In this document: positions 20,965 to 31,650 of the stretch, in pieces
Position numbering within the stretch: the stretch's first letter is position 1
How the letters are laid out: each line of letters begins with the position of its first letter
Origin: Rhizomys pruinosus
Lineage: Eukaryota > Chordata > Mammalia > Rodentia > Spalacidae
Length of the DNA stretch: 64,000 nt
Assembly (NCBI GenBank): GCA_009823505.1
Contig: VZQC01007107.1
Location: 373,928 to 437,927, forward strand
Direction of reading: 5' to 3'
The notes under the pieces: model-generated
What the model saw: only the letters and a program-made list of their open reading frames with translations
The model's database searches: none
What the model was told of the DNA's origin: nothing
Program-made: the position numbers and the translations under genes

Positions 20965-21175
20965 ATTCTAGTTTGCTTCTCCATTGCTGTGACAAACACT
21001 CTGACCAATATCAACTTGAGGAAGTAATTAAAATAGTTTTTTAGAAGTGTGCAGTTCATCACTTAGGGAGCCCAAGGTAGAAATTCAGGGCAGGAACCTG
21101 GAAACAGGAGTGAAGCACAGGCCATGGAAGAATGCTGTTTAATGGCTTGCTCCCCTGGCCCATGCTCCAACTGCT
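20965..21175. mobile_element. Rodent interspersed repeat (family A), partial
   Basis: TTGCTTCTCCATTGCTGTGA, CAGTTCATCACTTAGGGAG and GGCTTGCTCCCCTGGCCCAT match the copies at 7,318 and 27,798. Confidence 0.65.
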
Positions 21176-21590
21176 TTTTTATATTTTTGTATTGTTTCCT
21201 GTAAGGATTAGCTATGTATCTACTTTGTCATAGTTTTAAATTCATGAATAAGACTTATCTTTTCCCATCTTTTGTGCTGTTGTTATCATATTTACTTTTG
21301 GGCATCCAACCACATACAGATGCTTCTCCACTTTGATTGGGATGATCTAATGAATCCGTCATAAGTTGAAAATATCATAAACAAGGAGACCATACAGGAC
21401 ATTGATATCAAGTTTAGGAGCTTGAGGCTAGACAAGTCACAGGACATAGGGGAGAGTGTAATACTAAATAGTTTTATACTAAGTAGTGATATTCAATGGA
21501 CTCTTAATGACTCATTGTTATTCCATAGATTATGCAACAGATGGTGATAACACAGTAGTATCCCACAAGTGGCTAACCTGCAGAGAACAA
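21176..21590. other. AT-rich sequence, no gene seen
   Basis: No recognised feature; it may be further L1 3' sequence too diverged to place. Confidence 0.4.
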
Positions 21591-21966
21591 GAGGTTTATC
21601 CCTGTATTAGACATCTATGTCAAAATTCTCTCTCCTAAGGCTCAGAGATCATCACAGAAGAAGGGGTGGAAAGATTGTAAAAGACAGAGGTAGTGGATGA
21701 CCACAGGAAACAGTTTTCCAGACAGCTGGGTAGTCATATGAACTCACAGCAATGGTGACAGCACGCACAAGTCCTGTGGGAGCTCAAACCAGAAAACAAA
21801 CCCCAGCATAGACACGTACGAAGCTCCGACCCTACCTAAGGAAACTGTAGCTGCAGATGCTTACTGGGAGAAGCAGAGACGCTCCTTCAAGCATGGGAAC
21901 TCTTGGTAGGTTAGCCATGCTTCAGTGGGTGGACCCACACTAAAGGACATTTGGAGACACAAATTA

Positions 21967-22045
<79 letters not shown>

Positions 22046-22155
22046 GTGGTGTGCCTGTTTCTGTGTCTGTGTGTATAATAGAGTACATTAAATTGGATGG
22101 TGTGAATAGGGGAGGGGACCTGAATACCATCAAATTATATTGTATGAAAAATTGA
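21591..22155 (+). mobile_element. L1 (rodent Lx type) 3' UTR
   Basis: AAGGCTCAGAGATCATCACA, GGGTGGAAAGATTGTAAAAG, GTAGGTTAGCCATGCTTCAG and the terminal ATTATATTGTATGAAAAATT are typical of rodent L1 3' UTRs. A (TC)n(TG)n microsatellite sits inside it. Confidence 0.8.
21969..22046. repeat. (TC)n(TG)n compound microsatellite
   Basis: About 21 TC units followed by about 16 TG units. It produces a false S-L-rich frame on one strand and an R-E-rich one on the other. Confidence 0.97.
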
Positions 22156-22162
22156 AAAAATT

Positions 22163-22310
22163 AGCCGGGTGTGGTGGCACAAGCCTTTAATCCTAGCACT
22201 TGGGAGGCAGAGGGAGGGGGATCTTTGTGAGTTCAAGGCCAGCCTGGTCTACATAGTGAGTTCCAGGACAGCTGGAGCTACAGGAAAACCCTGTCTCAAA
22301 AAGACCAAAA
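22163..22310 (+). mobile_element. B1 SINE
   Basis: GCCGGGTGTGGTGGCACAAG to CTGTCTCAAAAAGACC. AAAATTGAAAAAATT and AAAATTGAAAAATATT on either side form the TSD, at the very end of the L1. Confidence 0.95.
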
Positions 22311-22631
22311 AAAATTGAAAAATATTGAAAAAATTTAGTAGAAATGTCTTTAATTCACCTAACTTACTGAATGAATATCATGGCTTAGCCTTGTCAAACT
22401 TAAAAGTGCTAGAATATTTACATTTACCTACATCATCAGATTGAAGTCTACTTTATAATAAATAATAAAATAGCTCCTGTGATTTGTTAAATACAGTACT
22501 ATGTGCCATATGAGTATGTTTTTCTAACAATATAAAATTGAAAAAATCTTAAGTTGGAAACCAGCTGTATTTTTACTGATTTATAAAATCTCTACCTGAT
22601 TCTTCAATTCTAAGCTATTTATTCAGACATC

Positions 22632-22787
22632 TTTTTTGGTATTTTTTGAGACAGGGTCTCCTTTTAGTCCCAGCTGGCCTGGAGCTCACTCTGTAGACCA
22701 GGCTGGCCTTGAACTCACAGAGATCCACCTGTCTCTACCTCCCAAGTGCTGGGATTAAAGGTGTGCGCCACCGCCACCGCACCCTGC
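22632..22787 (-). mobile_element. B1 SINE
   Basis: Reverse B1 with a small CCGCCACCGCACC expansion at its 5' end. TSD AGCTATTTATT(C/G)AGACAT on both sides. Confidence 0.95.
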
Positions 22788-23708
22788 AGCTATTTATTGA
22801 GACATTATCTATCTTGATCTATAACATATTTGTTACAGTTTATTTAAATTTCTCATCCATCCATTTCCAACAATGAGGTCATCTGAAGATCTGCTTCTAT
22901 TGACTATTATTGACTTTCCTGGTTTTTGGTTAATGTTCTTGCTCCTTGCATGCTTCACTGTTTTATTTATGGAAGCCAATGCATAATGTCTTTGGGTTGT
23001 TTGCTTTCCAGAGAAATGCATCTGTCTTGCAGCTGCTCACTGGGCTTCCTCTTGGAGTCTGATTGGGATGCAGCCTTACTTGTGCATAATTCATCTGTGA
23101 TAGTTCCACCCTAAACTGGAGCCTTCTTCATCTGATCAGTATTTGAGTTGGAGAAGGTTTAATCATGGTTCACTTTGCATTGAACTCATGGCTCTCCAGT
23201 CCACTCACCTTCAAGATGAGTGGACCTGGGCAATTAGCCATGCCCTTGCCTTTACTTCCTGAATGTCTGCCTTGGCAACAGAAAATAGTTGGTCTGAGTA
23301 GTTTATTTTTGCATTTGGAGCTCTTCTAGACTCTACCCGTCCTGCCAGCTCCCACAGTGTTTCATCAGTTTGGCCGAACTGAACTGTTTCCCAGAATTCT
23401 CTTCCCTCTGCTTCTGGGTCAGTTTGCACCACAAGACACATTGTACACAAGTCTTGAACAATAGAAGCAAAGCTGCAAGAATAGTGTTTTGCATTCCTAA
23501 GGCCGATAAGAACAGGAGGAATGCCGTTACGTGTGGTCAGCACATGACTCCTGGCTCTTTCCTCTTCTCTAAGCTGTGGTTCAACAGTAGGGTGTCCTGT
23601 TCCCCTCAGCCTCACCATTCAGGCACAGGGGTTCAGCCTTTCCTGCAGATCATCAAGTTTGGAAAGGGGGCAGATGGAGATTATAGAACGTGGGTTTTTT
23701 TCAATGAG
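22788..23708. other. Unique or very old repeat sequence, no gene called
   Basis: Opposed open frames of 135 (minus, 23,211-23,618) and 158 codons (plus, 23,370-23,846) overlap; the plus one ends in a serine run encoded by the following TCC repeat. Neither shows a domain. The block may be an ancient repeat I do not recognise. Confidence 0.4.
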
Positions 23709-23738
23709 AATTCTTTTCTTTTCCCTCTCTCCTTTTCC

Positions 23739-23769
<31 letters not shown>

Positions 23770-23819
23770 TCTCCTCTTCTGCTTCCTCTTCCTCTTCTTC
23801 CTCCTTTTCTTCTTCTTTT
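23709..23819. repeat. (TCC)n / pyrimidine tract
   Basis: Polypyrimidine stretch with a core of about nine TCC units. Confidence 0.95.
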
Positions 23820-24018
23820 GAGAGAGTCTTATGTAGTCCAGGGTAGCCTCTAACTCATTATGTAGTGAAGGATAACCTTGAATTTGTTATGTTCTGCAAC
23901 TCCTACATGTTAGATTATAGGAGTGTACCGGCACGCCTCACTTACGCAGGGCTGCAGATCAAGCACAGGGCTTCCTGTGTGCTCAGTAGGCACTCTCCAA
24001 CTGAGCCTCTTCTGGGCC
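23820..24018 (-). mobile_element. B4/RSINE1-type SINE
   Basis: GAGAGTCTTATGTAGTCCAG, AACTCATTATGTAGTGAAGG, GATAACCTTGAA and then the ID-like end CAAGCACAGGGCTTCCTG and GCACTCTCCAACTGAGC, in the order expected on the minus strand. Confidence 0.8.
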
Positions 24019-25049
24019 CTCTGTTGTGCTTTTGTGGTGTCCCAGATCATGTTTGTGATTCCTGTTTGTCTTTACTTCCCATTTAGTTTCCTTTCTCATT
24101 GCCAACCCAGCTGACCCCTAGGGACTTCCAGCTGACCATGTCTATAGGGCTTGGTTCTGAGCTCTGGGTATCAACTGTGTATCTTGAGATGGACACTGAT
24201 TGCTATACAGTCAGCTAAGCTTAGGGTGAGTTGTCCTCATCCCTGGACGCTTTCTCCCTGTGTGGTTGTGCCACTCGTTCCTGGGCCAGCTCCTCACCCC
24301 TTATCAGGTAGGGAAGCTGCCATGGTCCTCTACTCGCCTAACGAAGGGCTCACCTCCTTCTAGAACTTGCCAGGGCTTCCTTGCATCCTTTGCTCTTCAC
24401 TAGACCTGTGAAAGTGTATGGTCTTTATTTTGTCCAGGTACTTCTTTTCACCACAGGATCAAAAGTCTTTTCATCCTTCTATATCCTGAATCCCACCAAA
24501 CTCTGGAAAGTGTCCTAAATGGGCATGGTGTACCTCTCTCCATCTTACTTCTCCTTTCTGAGGCTGGAAACCCACGTGGCCATGGATGTTATTAGCACCA
24601 CCAGAAATGTGGAGACCTGCATGTGACCCAGCTTCATGTGACAGAGGGGGAGGCTGGAGAAGCCCTGAACTGGGGCCTCCAGAGCTTAGATGAACAAGTC
24701 CTACTGTGCTGAGGCCACTGACAAATGCATTTTTCAGGTTCATGCAGCCACAGTCTGTTTTTGGTAGACAGAGAAGTATCTAGGATTTCACAGCATTGCT
24801 CAGGGTGAGTAGTGGGAACCATGAGAGAAGCTGGATGGGGCCAGAGGCTCCGTACAAGACACAAAGTTGGGGAGGGGACCACAAGTAATGTTACATAGGG
24901 CCTAGGGGCTGACACAGGGATATAGGGATGGGGCTTGAGGGTTTTAGGTTAGCTCCACTTCTAGCCCAGGCTCTCATCCCCAAGGTATGAGCAAATAGTC
25001 TCATGCTCCTTATACCCCCACATAAAGGGACTGGTCACACTGCCAAGCC
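24019..25049. other. Unique sequence, no gene seen
   Basis: Repeat-poor and moderately GC-rich. Open frames of about 90 codons on the minus strand have no recognised domain. Confidence 0.45.
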
Positions 25050-25165
25050 TTCACCTCCATGATGGACTGTCCCCTTCTCAAAGTGAGAACCAAAATAAAC
25101 CCTCCCCCTCTCAAGTTGTTTCCATCAGGTATAATGTCTCAGTGATGGGAAAGCAGCTGACACAG
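25050..25165 (+). mobile_element. MaLR-like LTR, 3' end only
   Basis: CCTCCATGATGGACTGTCCC, AACCAAAATAAACCCTCCCC and TAATGTCTCAGTGATGG match the 3' end of the LTR-like copies at 43,800, 45,925 and 60,333. Confidence 0.6.
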
Positions 25166-26075
25166 GAAGCTTCCCTTCTGAGGCTTCCTCTGGAGGGAGA
25201 TCAGAGTCTCTTTTGAAAGCTTTCAGGAATTGCATTTGAGATTCTTTGGATCCAGCTTCATGGTGAAACAGGCCTGGTTCTAGCAAATAATATGGAAGAA
25301 GTTGAGCATCACTGTTGGCTTGGCTAAGGAGCCTCAGCATTTCCCCTATCTCAGTCCCCCAAGGGAAGCAGTGGCTGCCTAGCCTTATGGTCACAAAATA
25401 TCCAGTCTCTAAGGTCCGGGGCCAGGGCTAGCCCTCATTTCCATGTTCAGATGAAGGCAGCAGCTATTCGCTTTCTGCTCTGGATGAAGATGTTATGGTG
25501 AGATTTTACTCCTGGGCTTCTTGGTCCTTCTAGGGACTCGTCTCTTCTCAGCCTTGCTAGGAGCTGAGGATCAACCAACTCTCTTGTCTAAATCTGTTTC
25601 CCAGTTGGAAGCTGGTAAATCCTAAGTTATCCTTTCATCATTTCTAGCATCTTCATTGAATGGGCAAACTGGAAGAGAAACACTTTCTCAAACTTTCTCA
25701 AGAGTAAACTGAACTCTGTGAAAGGAAAGGGGGCTCACCCAAAGGGAGTAGCCGGAAGGACTAAGCCGGCTCTGGTAGCCATATTTCAGCACTCACAGTC
25801 GTGAGCCCTTCCCACCCCTAACTCCAGGTGCATTGGGGCAGTGAAAAGAACACGGACTTGAACCCGGTCAGATAGCATTTTACCTTGGCTTCCCTCTAAC
25901 ACAGTGATGTCCTGCCTTCCATCCTGTTGGGGCTTTTTTTTCCTTGATGGGAGCAGAGCACTGGAATACCGTTGTAGCAGTAAACTGATACTCTAACCAC
26001 AAAAGCAAGCTCTACCACCTCCCAGTCCTGGGGTCCCTCCCACATAGTGATCATCATAGGTAGAATAGATGATGT
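25166..26075. other. Unique sequence with a short MIR-like remnant
   Basis: GTGAAAAGAACACGGACTTG AACCCGG near 25,838-25,890 resembles the conserved start of MIR. Nothing else is recognised. Confidence 0.4.
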
Positions 26076-26306
26076 GGGGCTGGAGAGATGGCCTAGTGGT
26101 TAAGAGCTCCGACTGCTCTTGCAGAGGACCCAGATTTGATCCCCAGCACCCACATGGCAGCTGAGAACCGTCTTTAACTCCAGTTCCAGGGGAATCCGAC
26201 GCCCTCTTCTGACCTCTGCAGCATTGCACGACATGGGTGCACAAATCTACACACAGACAGTACATTCATACACATAAAAGTAAATAAATAAATAAAATTT
26301 TAAAAA
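26076..26306 (+). mobile_element. B2 SINE without the 17-bp duplication
   Basis: Full B2 with TTAACTCCAGTTCCAGGGGA as a single unit. TSD AGAATAGATGATG on both sides. Confidence 0.96.
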
Positions 26307-26689
26307 AGAATAGATGATGCAAGATGAATTCATAAAATGGCATTATCTAGCCTGGGCTCTCAGTTGGGGTGATTCCACATACATGTAGCCATGTCTAGAG
26401 ATAATATTAGTTGTCACAACAAGGAAGGGTTGTGGGGAGGTACTAGGCAATACTGCTGGCATACAGTGGGTAGGGGGCAGGGTTAGTATTAAGCACTCTC
26501 CAGTGTGTAGGGCATCTATCTATGACTAAGAATTATCAATTCCCAATTGGCAATAAGCTTACAAGCCATGACCAAGCAGTGGGAGCTACAGAGTCTGCTG
26601 TAAAGAATCACCAAGGGTCCAGAGTCAGTGCCAGCCATTCAATGTACAGCTGACGTCCATATTTGTCTGGCTTTGCCCTTCGCCCACAT

Positions 26690-26795
26690 CCTAATCATTC
26701 TCCAACTTCCCCCATAAATTTGGATTCCAAAGTTCTGGGGTGGGGCCTGAGATTTTGCATTTCTAACAAGCTCCCAAGTGAGACCAGACTTGGAG
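26690..26795 (+). mobile_element. MER5-like ancient hAT fragment
   Basis: AGTTCTGGGGTGGGGCCTGA GATTTTGCATTTCTAACAAG CTCCCAAGTG matches the core of the MER5 group of mammalian non-autonomous hAT elements. Confidence 0.75.
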
Positions 26796-26998
26796 CAGCA
26801 GGGAGAAGACCACGTGTTGCTCCTCCCCTAATTCCTGTTTACTTTCTCCTTGTGATTTCATCATCATGGTACCAGCACGCTGGGGCATCTTGTCTTGTAT
26901 CCGGGATCCCCTGGAGAGCTGCCCTCAGCTGGACTCAGCCCCAGGTGACTGTGTTCCAGCCGAGCTCGCCTCTGCTTGAGGGTGTGAGACAGCCAACG

Positions 26999-27236
26999 GG
27001 CTCAAGGAGTCCACGGTCCCGACACTGGCAAGGGCTCAAGGAGTCCGCTGTCCTGACACTGGCAAGAGCTCAAGGAGTCCGCTGTCCTGACACTGGCAAG
27101 GGCTCAAGGAGTCCACGGTCCCGACACTGGCAAGGGCTCAAGGAGTCCACGGTCCCGACACTGGCAAGGGCTCAAGGAGTCCACGGACCCGACACTGGCA
27201 AGGGCTCAAGGAGTCCACTGTCCTGACACTGGCAAG
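26999..27236. repeat. 34-bp minisatellite, seven units
   Basis: Exactly seven head-to-tail 34-base units starting GGCTCAAGGAGTCC and ending CACTGGCAAG. The centre exists as two versions: CACGGTCCCGA (units 1, 4, 5; one base changed in 6) and CGCTGTCCTGA (units 2, 3; near-identical in 7). Since 34 is not a multiple of three, the open frame through it (about 26,663-27,226) cycles through all three frames and still stays open. Confidence 0.95.
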
Positions 27237-27575
27237 AGCCTACTTATTTTTCTTTGTTTTTGCCAATATCTGTTTTGAATGTATTCACTTAACACATTAC
27301 ATTTCCACTAACTAAGCCTAATGTGTTTACCTTCTAAAATAAAATCCATTTTAATGTTGATCAACAGTACCTAATTCTCCTACGACATACCACCTTTAAA
27401 ATTACTTACAGCTTTATAAAAACAAGTCTATGGTGACATCCTTGGCTCATGATCAGGATCGCTGCCAACCAGTATTGGCAAGCTAAGTTCTGAGCTCCTC
27501 GCGTAGACAACAGAGCTGATGAATCCTGCATTACACCATGGCAGACATTGCCTAAGACAAGGTATTCTAGTTAAT

Positions 27576-27797
27576 TTCTTTTTAAAATATTTTATTATTT
27601 TAATTTCATATGCATGAGTGTATTGCCTGCATGTACAAAAGTGCACCCGTGTCATGCAATGCCCACAGAAGTCAGAAGAAGGCATTGAATCCCCTGTAAC
27701 TGGAGATACAAACATTCATTAGCCACAATGTGGGCGCTGGGACTCGAACTTGAGTCCTCTGCAAGAGCAGTCAGTGCTTGCAACCACTGAGCCTCTT
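27576..27797 (-). mobile_element. B3 SINE
   Basis: Reverse B3: TTTCATATGCATGAGTGTAT, AGTCAGAAGAAGGCATTGAA, and a degraded tRNA-like end. Confidence 0.9.
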
Positions 27798-28560
27798 CTC
27801 CATGCTTTCTATTGCTGTGATAAAACACTCTGACCAAAACCAACTCAGGGAAGAAAGGGTTTATTTCAATCTTACTCTTCCAAGTGACAGTCCATCATCA
27901 AGGGAGGCTGCATTTGTTATTTTTGTTGTTGTTGTTGTTGTGATAAAACACCATGACAAAAGTGACTCGTAGAAGGAAGAGTTTACTTGGCTTACGGTTC
28001 CAGTGGAGAAGAGTCCATCATAGTGGGGAGGCCTGGTGGTCGGAAGCAGCTGGAGCAGAAAGCTGAGCACTCACACCAAGCAGGCACAGGAAGCAGAGAG
28101 AGGCAGAATGGAAGTGAGCCTGGCTATATACTCTCAAAGCCTGCCGTCAGCGATATGGTTCCTCCGGTGTGGCCACACTTCTTAAAGGTTCCATAACCTC
28201 CCCCAAACAGTACCATGAACTAGGGACCGAGTGTCCAAATAACTGGAGCTTATAGGGGACATTCTTGTTCAAACCACCACAGAGGTCAAGAAAGGAACAG
28301 GATCCTGGAGGCAAGAACTGAAGCACAGATCCTGAAGTAATGCTGCTTGCTGGCTTGCTCTCCTGGCCCGTGCTCAGCTGCTTTCTTATACAGCCCAGGG
28401 CCACCTGCCCAGGGGCCCTTCCACGTCACTCAACAATCAAGACGATGCCTCATAGGTGTGCCCACAGGCCAGTTTGATTGTGGAAATTTCCCCAATTGAG
28501 GTTCCTTCCTCCCATGCGTGCCAAGTTGACCACTAAAACTATCCAGCACATGGACCATGC
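27798..28560. mobile_element. Rodent interspersed repeat (family A), outer copy of a nested pair
   Basis: Left part 27,798-27,912 (CTATTGCTGTGATAAAACAC, AAGAAAGGGTTTATTTC) and right part 28,286-28,560 (GGCTTGCTCTCCTGGCCCGT, TTCCCCAATTGAGGTTCC, CCAAGTTGACCACTAAAACT ending CCAGCACA) belong together and are split by the element at 27,914-28,285. Confidence 0.65.
27914..28285. mobile_element. Related rodent repeat inserted in the outer copy
   Basis: GTTGTGATAAAACACCATGA, GAAGAGTTTACTTGGCTTAC, AGAAAGCTGAGCACTCAC and the end CATTCTTGTTCAAACCACCA CAG form one unit. It shares the opening GTGATAAAACAC block with its host element but differs after it. Confidence 0.65.
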
Positions 28561-29925
28561 AAACACATCAAGCTCAGAGCACCTTATAGGTGGCTGGGTT
28601 TCTTTTTTTATTGTACCTGGGATTCTGTCTTCATCAGGAACTTGAAAGGAGAGGAGGCAAGACGTTCATGGAGGCAAGATGGCAGACATAGAAAGACCTT
28701 GAAAGAAGCTTACTGCAGTTCCCAAGAGGACAGATGTGCCACACCATGCCACACAAGGCCACAGAGGGAAGCACAAAAAGGCCACAGAAGAGCAAGGTGA
28801 GAGCATGGTCCAGAATCCACATCTATGAGGAGCGGTGGGCAAGGAGGCATGGCAAGTTTAAGCAGGTTTTCATAACCCTGGGGGCTCTGGGCTAGAGAGG
28901 TGGTGTCTAGTTGCCTGGTGCCTGGCTCTAGGCTGATCTTCGGCAGAGGGAATGTTGCTCTGGTGCATGATGGCTTAATTAAGGAGATGATTTAGATGTG
29001 TGCTTTGAGTTGGTCTGTCTATATATGAAAGATGTATTTGCAGGCAAGCCTTGACTATCTCTAGGAATTCTACACCCGGGGAGGGACCAGCTCTCCAGAT
29101 TAGCAAAGCCCCAGGATGTCAAAACTTTATAAAGCACAGAGGATAAAAGCTTGTGGGTAATACACGGTGTCATGGCTTAGGGTCGTCAACACCGTGTCTC
29201 TTGCCAGATTAATGGAGGCGCTTGTGGAGCTGTGGCGACTTCCAGCAGGCCGGCCGCCCCGGTGCTCTTCCCCTGGAAGATTCCTCCCTCTGCCGGCTTC
29301 TCTTTTATAGGAGGTTAGTGCCAGTGCGGTCTCCAACACTCACAACTTCCAGGTGACTGAGTAACAGAGACCTCTGTCACCCTGAGCCCTGGTGTTCACA
29401 CAGTGAGAAGAAAAAGTACAGATTTCCACCTCCTCAAAGCCCAGGGACTGCTGTGTGTTTCTGTTTCCTGCTGGTAGGATGAGGCTAATTTCGACATCCC
29501 GGCGGCTCTGATTCCAAGCGAGTAACCAGAAGCAGCATGCAACAGCGTTGGAACCTGCTGGTACAGTTAGAAATCAATTGCCAGTGCATAGCTTCCAGAG
29601 TGAGGCTGCTCTTTGTGGGGGTGGAGGAAGGGGAGGAGGGAGTGGGGACTAGACTCCTTCACAGCTGCCTCAGTGCTGGGGCTGCGCTTTCCGAGGCTGA
29701 CTCACAGCACCATAGAGAGCCTTCTGTGGTGCTGGGGGCCTCTTGGGAGTCAGTTCAATAAAGTTCAGTAAGTCCAGCTGCCTGCCATCTGAGGTGTGAG
29801 GTGTGGGGGGCGGGGAGGCAGGAATTATTCTTCCTGTGGAGTTCAATGGGACATTTAAGGTGCTGTAGACACCAGGATGCTTTGCTTTTAGCTTCAGCTA
29901 ACAACCAACCGACTTGAAGAGGGAG
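28561..29925. other. Unique sequence with a CpG-bearing core
   Basis: No recognised repeat. A GC-rich patch near 29,205-29,300 (CAGGCCGGCCGCCCCGG) keeps CpGs not seen in neighbouring unique DNA; a TATA-like TTTATAAAGC lies near 29,127. This could be a small regulatory element, but nothing directly shows that. Confidence 0.35.
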
Positions 29926-30102
29926 TGGGTGGGGGGGGGGGTAGCACTAGGAAGGCTGAAGCAGGAAGATTACGTGAGTTTGAGCTCAACCTGAGCTATC
30001 TATGGAGTTCAAGGCCAATCAGGGCTACATAGCAAGACTCTGTCTAAAACGAAACAAAAGAAAGAAAAGAAAAGAAAAGAAAAGAAAAGAAAGAAAAGAG
30101 AT
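29926..30102 (+). mobile_element. Old B1-like SINE with (AAAAG)n tail
   Basis: After a G run, GGAAGGCTGAAGCAGGAAGA, GTTCAAGGCCAATCAGGGCT and AAGACTCTGTCTAAAAC mark an old B1 type. The tail has become (GAAAA)n. Confidence 0.8.
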
Positions 30103-30237
30103 TGAAAACAGGACTCGCAATAACTCGCAGTCATGTTAATGGAGCACGATGGCCTTACCTGAGTGAATGACTACAGAGGCCAGGGGCTTCTGTGCCGCAT
30201 GACACCAAAGTTCATGAAATCATCAAGAACATGTTTT

Positions 30238-30690
30238 TTTCTTTTCTTCCTTTTTCTTTGTATATGTGTCCATGTGTGCAGGTGCATGTGCACACGTGTG
30301 TACATATGTGTACAGGCCAGAGGTTGATGTCAGCTGTCTTCCTGACTGCTCTCTACCTTATTTGGTGAGTCACGTATTTCATTGAACCTGGAGCTTGCTG
30401 AGCCAACTAGATTGGCTGACCAGCAAGCCTCAGGGATCCACCCACCTCTGCCCCCAAAGAGGTGGGTTACAGGTTTGGAGCTCTATCAACTGACTGGCCT
30501 AGAACATGCTCTGTAGACCAGGCTGGCCTTGAACTCACAAGGATCCAATGGCCTTTGCTTTGAGTGCTGGGATTAAAGATGCGCACCACGCCTGGCTGTT
30601 TTTTGTTTTCTAAACGTAGATTCTGGGGATCCGACTCGGGTCCTCATCTTTGCACGGCAAGCTCTCTAGTGACTGAACCGCCTCCCCAGC
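30238..30690 (-). mobile_element. RSINE-like rodent SINE, interrupted by a B1 piece
   Basis: GTGTACAGGCCAGAGGTTGA, GACCAGCAAGCCTCAGGGAT CCACC and, after the interruption, TTCTGGGGATCCGACTCGGG TCCTC and ACTGAACCGCCTCCCCAGCC occur in the order of a known rodent SINE group; similar copies lie at 35,795 and 55,085. Confidence 0.65.
30485..30598 (-). mobile_element. B1 SINE fragment
   Basis: CTGTAGACCAGGCTGGCCTT to GGGATTAAAGATGCGCACC; 5' part of a B1 without its tail. Confidence 0.8.
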
Positions 30691-30839
30691 CCCTGGCTCT
30701 TTCTATTTTTTTCCTGTCCTCTGCAGCATCTTCTTTATTTGAGGGCAGAATGCATTTCCTCAGCAGTGTTAGGATAATCTCCAGGCTTCTTATGTGCCAG
30801 TGATTTGATTTTAGCTATGCCTATTTTGTTTGTTCTTTG

Positions 30840-30840
<1 letters not shown>

Positions 30841-30889
<49 letters not shown>
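30841..30889. repeat. (TC)n microsatellite
   Basis: About 23 perfect TC units. Confidence 0.97.
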
Positions 30890-30891
<2 letters not shown>

Positions 30892-30971
30892 TGGAAATGT
30901 TGAAATGATGCTGTTTTGGAACTTAGTCTGTTTCTGGAATTTTCTTTCAGACCTTCATCTTGTTGAATGAA

Positions 30972-31132
30972 TATTTTTTTTTTTTTTGGTCTTTTTGAGA
31001 CAGGGTCTCCTGGTAGCCCCAGCTGTCCCAGAACTTGCTATGTAGAGCAGGCTGGCTTTGAACTCACACAGATCTGCCTGCCTCTGCCTCCCAAGTGCTG
31101 GGATTAAAGGTGTGTGCCACCACACCCAGGTA
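30972..31132 (-). mobile_element. B1 SINE
   Basis: Reverse B1 from poly(T) to GTGTGTGCCACCACACCC; GAATATTT and GGATATTC at the edges may be the TSD. Confidence 0.94.
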
Positions 31133-31219
31133 CGGATATTCTTATTAGGTCTCTTTCAGGGTAAAAAGCACTTAGAGAATTTTCCAATACAGTGGATTCA
31201 TCTTTTATTTTTATTTCTT

Positions 31220-31300
31220 TTTTGCAGTGCTGGGGCTAGAACCCAGGGTCTTAGGCATGGTAAACAGGTGCTATACTGTGGAACCACACTGTGGTCTTGT
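31220..31300 (-). mobile_element. ID-like SINE, diverged
   Basis: TTGCAGTGCTGGGGCTAGAA CCCAGGGTC and CAGGTGCTATACTG match an ID head on the minus strand. Confidence 0.6.
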
Positions 31301-31445
31301 TTTGTTTCTTTTGAGAGCACTCCTTCTGTCTCTCCTAATCCATCTCTTGCTTCTTCCTCTCTTCTACTCTCCATTCTCTTTACTGCTTTGTATTTTTCTC
31401 ATTGCTTCTCCCATCCCTATCATCTTACTGATGCTTAACAAGAGC

Positions 31446-31650
31446 AGTCCTGAACCTGTAGCAGTAGCTTGGTGGTTAAGACTACTATGCTGCTCTTGCT
31501 GAGGATGCAAGTTCCCAGCACCCATGTTAGGCAGCTCACAAGCACCTCTAATTCCAGCTTCAGGGGATCCTCTGATGCCTTCTTCTGGCCTCCTCAGGCA
31601 CCGACACTCATGTGCACATATACATAAAAATAAATATTTTAAAAACCACT
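31446..31650 (+). mobile_element. B3A SINE
   Basis: AGCTTGGTGGTTAAGACTAC, AATTCCAGCTTCAGGGGATC, CTTCTTCTGGCCTCCTCAGG, ending in AAATAAATATTTTAAAA. Confidence 0.85.

Noticed and set aside
23370..23846. 158-codon frame opposed by a 135-codon frame on the other strand
   Set aside because: Mutually exclusive, no domains, and one ends in a TCC microsatellite.
26663..27226. 187-codon open frame, the longest in the window
   Set aside because: Its second half is the 34-bp minisatellite, open in all frames; the first half has no domain and no conserved start context.
26999..27236. Regular 34-bp units recalling a CRISPR array
   Set aside because: Units are head to tail with no spacers, in mammalian DNA; it is a minisatellite.
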